From a virus: 38,760 nucleotides of DNA. Below are positions 37,933 to 38,760 of this stretch, in pieces. The stretch is from IMG/VR virus record IMGVR_UViG_3300042868_002039, positions 1-38,760 of that record. One strand, written 5' to 3'. The notes beneath the pieces were generated by a model. It had not been told where the DNA came from. It was given only the letters and a program-made list of their open reading frames with translations, and searched no databases. Each line of letters begins with the position of its first letter. Positions within the stretch are counted from its first letter, which is position 1. The position numbers and the translations under genes are program-made.

Positions 37933-38760
37933 GCATCTTTATACAGATTTCGGCTTATCGAGATCGGGAACTGCAAAAGACCATTAAGGACGCTATCGCC
38001 AAGTCCAGCGGTCAGTATGAGCTGAAATTCGGTGTTCACGAACTAATAGCCGAAGATGACGAAGTAGTAGACCTCGGTGTGCCAACTCTAACTTCAGTGG
38101 CTCCAGAAAACCTAGGGGTAAACGCCGGTCGCTATCTTGCTAACTCTCTGTATGACGGCGAGGACTATTACTTTCAGATTGACTCGCACATGCGCTTTGT
38201 TTATCACTGGGATTCGGTAGCTGTTGCCGGCATCAAGTATTACCAAAGCCAAGGTATAGCCAAGCCACTTATGACAATGTATCCGGGCAACTTTTGGTAT
38301 GAAGATGGGGTAGAGAAGTTTGACTCCATTCAGAACTTTACGCCGACGCTAATCTCATTTCACGAAAAGCCGCAGCAGCTTGTAGACACTATGGCTCCAT
38401 CTCAAATGGCCAAGCCGACATCTTTAGCGTGTGCATACACTTACAGCGTTTCCGCGGCCAACATCTTTACTTTGGGAGAGTTCGCCAACCTGCCCCGTGA
38501 TACCCGCATTATGTTCTGGGGCGAAGAGATACTGACAGCTGCTACCGCATTCTGCCATGGCTTCGACCTAGTTGTTCCGACCGGGCCTTTGGTGTGGCAT
38601 TTATACCACTCTGGGCAGTCCTACGAGGCGACTGGGCGGCACCACGCATGGCAGGACTACTCAAGACACTGGAACGAGCTTGTCGAGGCTTCTAAGGGCT
38701 GCTTAGAGGAATCGCTACATAACCTAAATGGCATTCGGTCACTTGAGGAATTTGGCGACT
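37926..38760 (+). CDS. GT60/PF11397-type polypeptide GlcNAc-transferase-like glycosyltransferase
   Basis: The GTG at 37926 overlaps the previous stop and the frame is open to the end, then continues at base 1 (192 more bases). The joined product is about 299 aa. The GlcNAc family signature is clear: I-F-I-Q-I-S-A-Y-R-D near the start, the metal-binding D86-S-H88 in Q-I-D-S-H-M-R-F with W-D following, and W-G-E-E-I ... G-F-D-L-V-V-P-T-G near residue 200. Members include alpha-GlcNAc transferases acting on Skp1 hydroxyproline and on threonines of trypanosome mucins (CAZy GT60). The donor cannot be fixed from sequence. The Thr-rich protein three genes upstream is an obvious candidate acceptor. 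Confidence 0.85.
   Translation, partial: MVSIFIQISAYRDRELQKTIKDAIAKSSGQYELKFGVHELIAEDDEVVDLGVPTLTSVAPENLGVNAGRYLANSLYDGEDYYFQIDSHMRFVYHWDSVAVAGIKYYQSQGIAKPLMTMYPGNFWYEDGVEKFDSIQNFTPTLISFHEKPQQLVDTMAPSQMAKPTSLACAYTYSVSAANIFTLGEFANLPRDTRIMFWGEEILTAATAFCHGFDLVVPTGPLVWHLYHSGQSYEATGRHHAWQDYSRHWNELVEASKGCLEESLHNLNGIRSLEEFGD
38634..38760. repeat. Terminal direct repeat, right copy
   Basis: Identical to bases 1-127. It carries the same coding frame as the left end, so the reading continues smoothly. It marks the assembly join. Confidence 0.95.

Noticed and set aside
1-38760. Integrase, excisionase, att site or immunity repressor
   Set aside because: No protein with integrase motifs or a clear repressor is seen; lifestyle cannot be settled, but nothing supports integration.
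1-38760. tRNA or rRNA genes
   Set aside because: No cloverleaf or conserved T-arm sequence was recognised in the non-coding gaps.

Overview
The window is the complete genome of a small tailed phage (siphovirus-like) that most likely infects an actinobacterium. Bases 1-127 are repeated exactly at 38634-38760 and one gene reads in frame across the join. The contig therefore closes into a circle (circular or circularly permuted DNA) of 38,633 bp. Evidence for an actinobacterial host is two WhiB-type iron-sulfur regulators, an actinophage-style early region, and dense TAATG/ATGA/GTGA stop-start overlaps. Moderate GC, a strong preference for the leucine codon CTA, and several small tail-region proteins that look like those of aquatic phages make a freshwater or marine actinobacterium plausible; this is inference. 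I see no integrase, no obvious repressor, no DNA polymerase, no tRNA and no CRISPR array. Almost everything is on the + strand; the two whiB genes are the only convincing - strand genes.

Layout. (1) 1-2480, lysis cassette: XhlA-like protein, secreted Pro/Thr/Ser-rich protein, two small holin-like membrane proteins, M23 peptidase. (2) 2484-3091, two whiB genes on the - strand. (3) 3121-11460, early/replication region: YqaJ exonuclease with a probable single-strand annealing protein, an O-like initiator carrying a candidate internal origin, an OB-fold SSB-like protein, RusA, a NrdH-like redoxin, a metallophosphoesterase, an adenine methyltransferase, an FmdB-type zinc ribbon, HNH proteins and many small unknowns. 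(4) 10976-11127, a promoter-terminator pair that may make a small RNA. (5) 11461-16336, an accessory module of small unknown genes with unusual intergenic DNA (SOS-like boxes, inverted repeats, a good sigma70-type promoter), ending in a probable sliding-clamp-like gene. (6) 16337-22504, packaging and head: TerS, TerL, portal, protease, HK97-fold capsid with its own promoter and flanking terminators. (7) 22574-24821, two glycosyltransferases and a TagD-like cytidylyltransferase. (8) 24826-36045, connectors, tail tube, frameshifted tail chaperone, tape measure, tail tip, Gly-rich tail protein and two related receptor-binding candidates. (9) 36060 to the join, small aquatic-phage-type proteins, a mucin-like Thr-rich protein and a GT60/PF11397-type glycosyltransferase that crosses the join.

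The most distinctive theme is glycosylation. Three glycosyltransferases and a nucleotidyltransferase are spread through the structural genes. One transferase resembles polypeptide GlcNAc-transferases and lies three genes after a protein with runs of 12 and 11 threonines. A self-contained virion or tail mucin-type glycosylation system is an attractive hypothesis. Other points of interest are the lambda-like origin inside the initiator gene, two SOS-box-like sites, the candidate small RNA, and the near-exclusive CTA leucine usage in the capsid gene.
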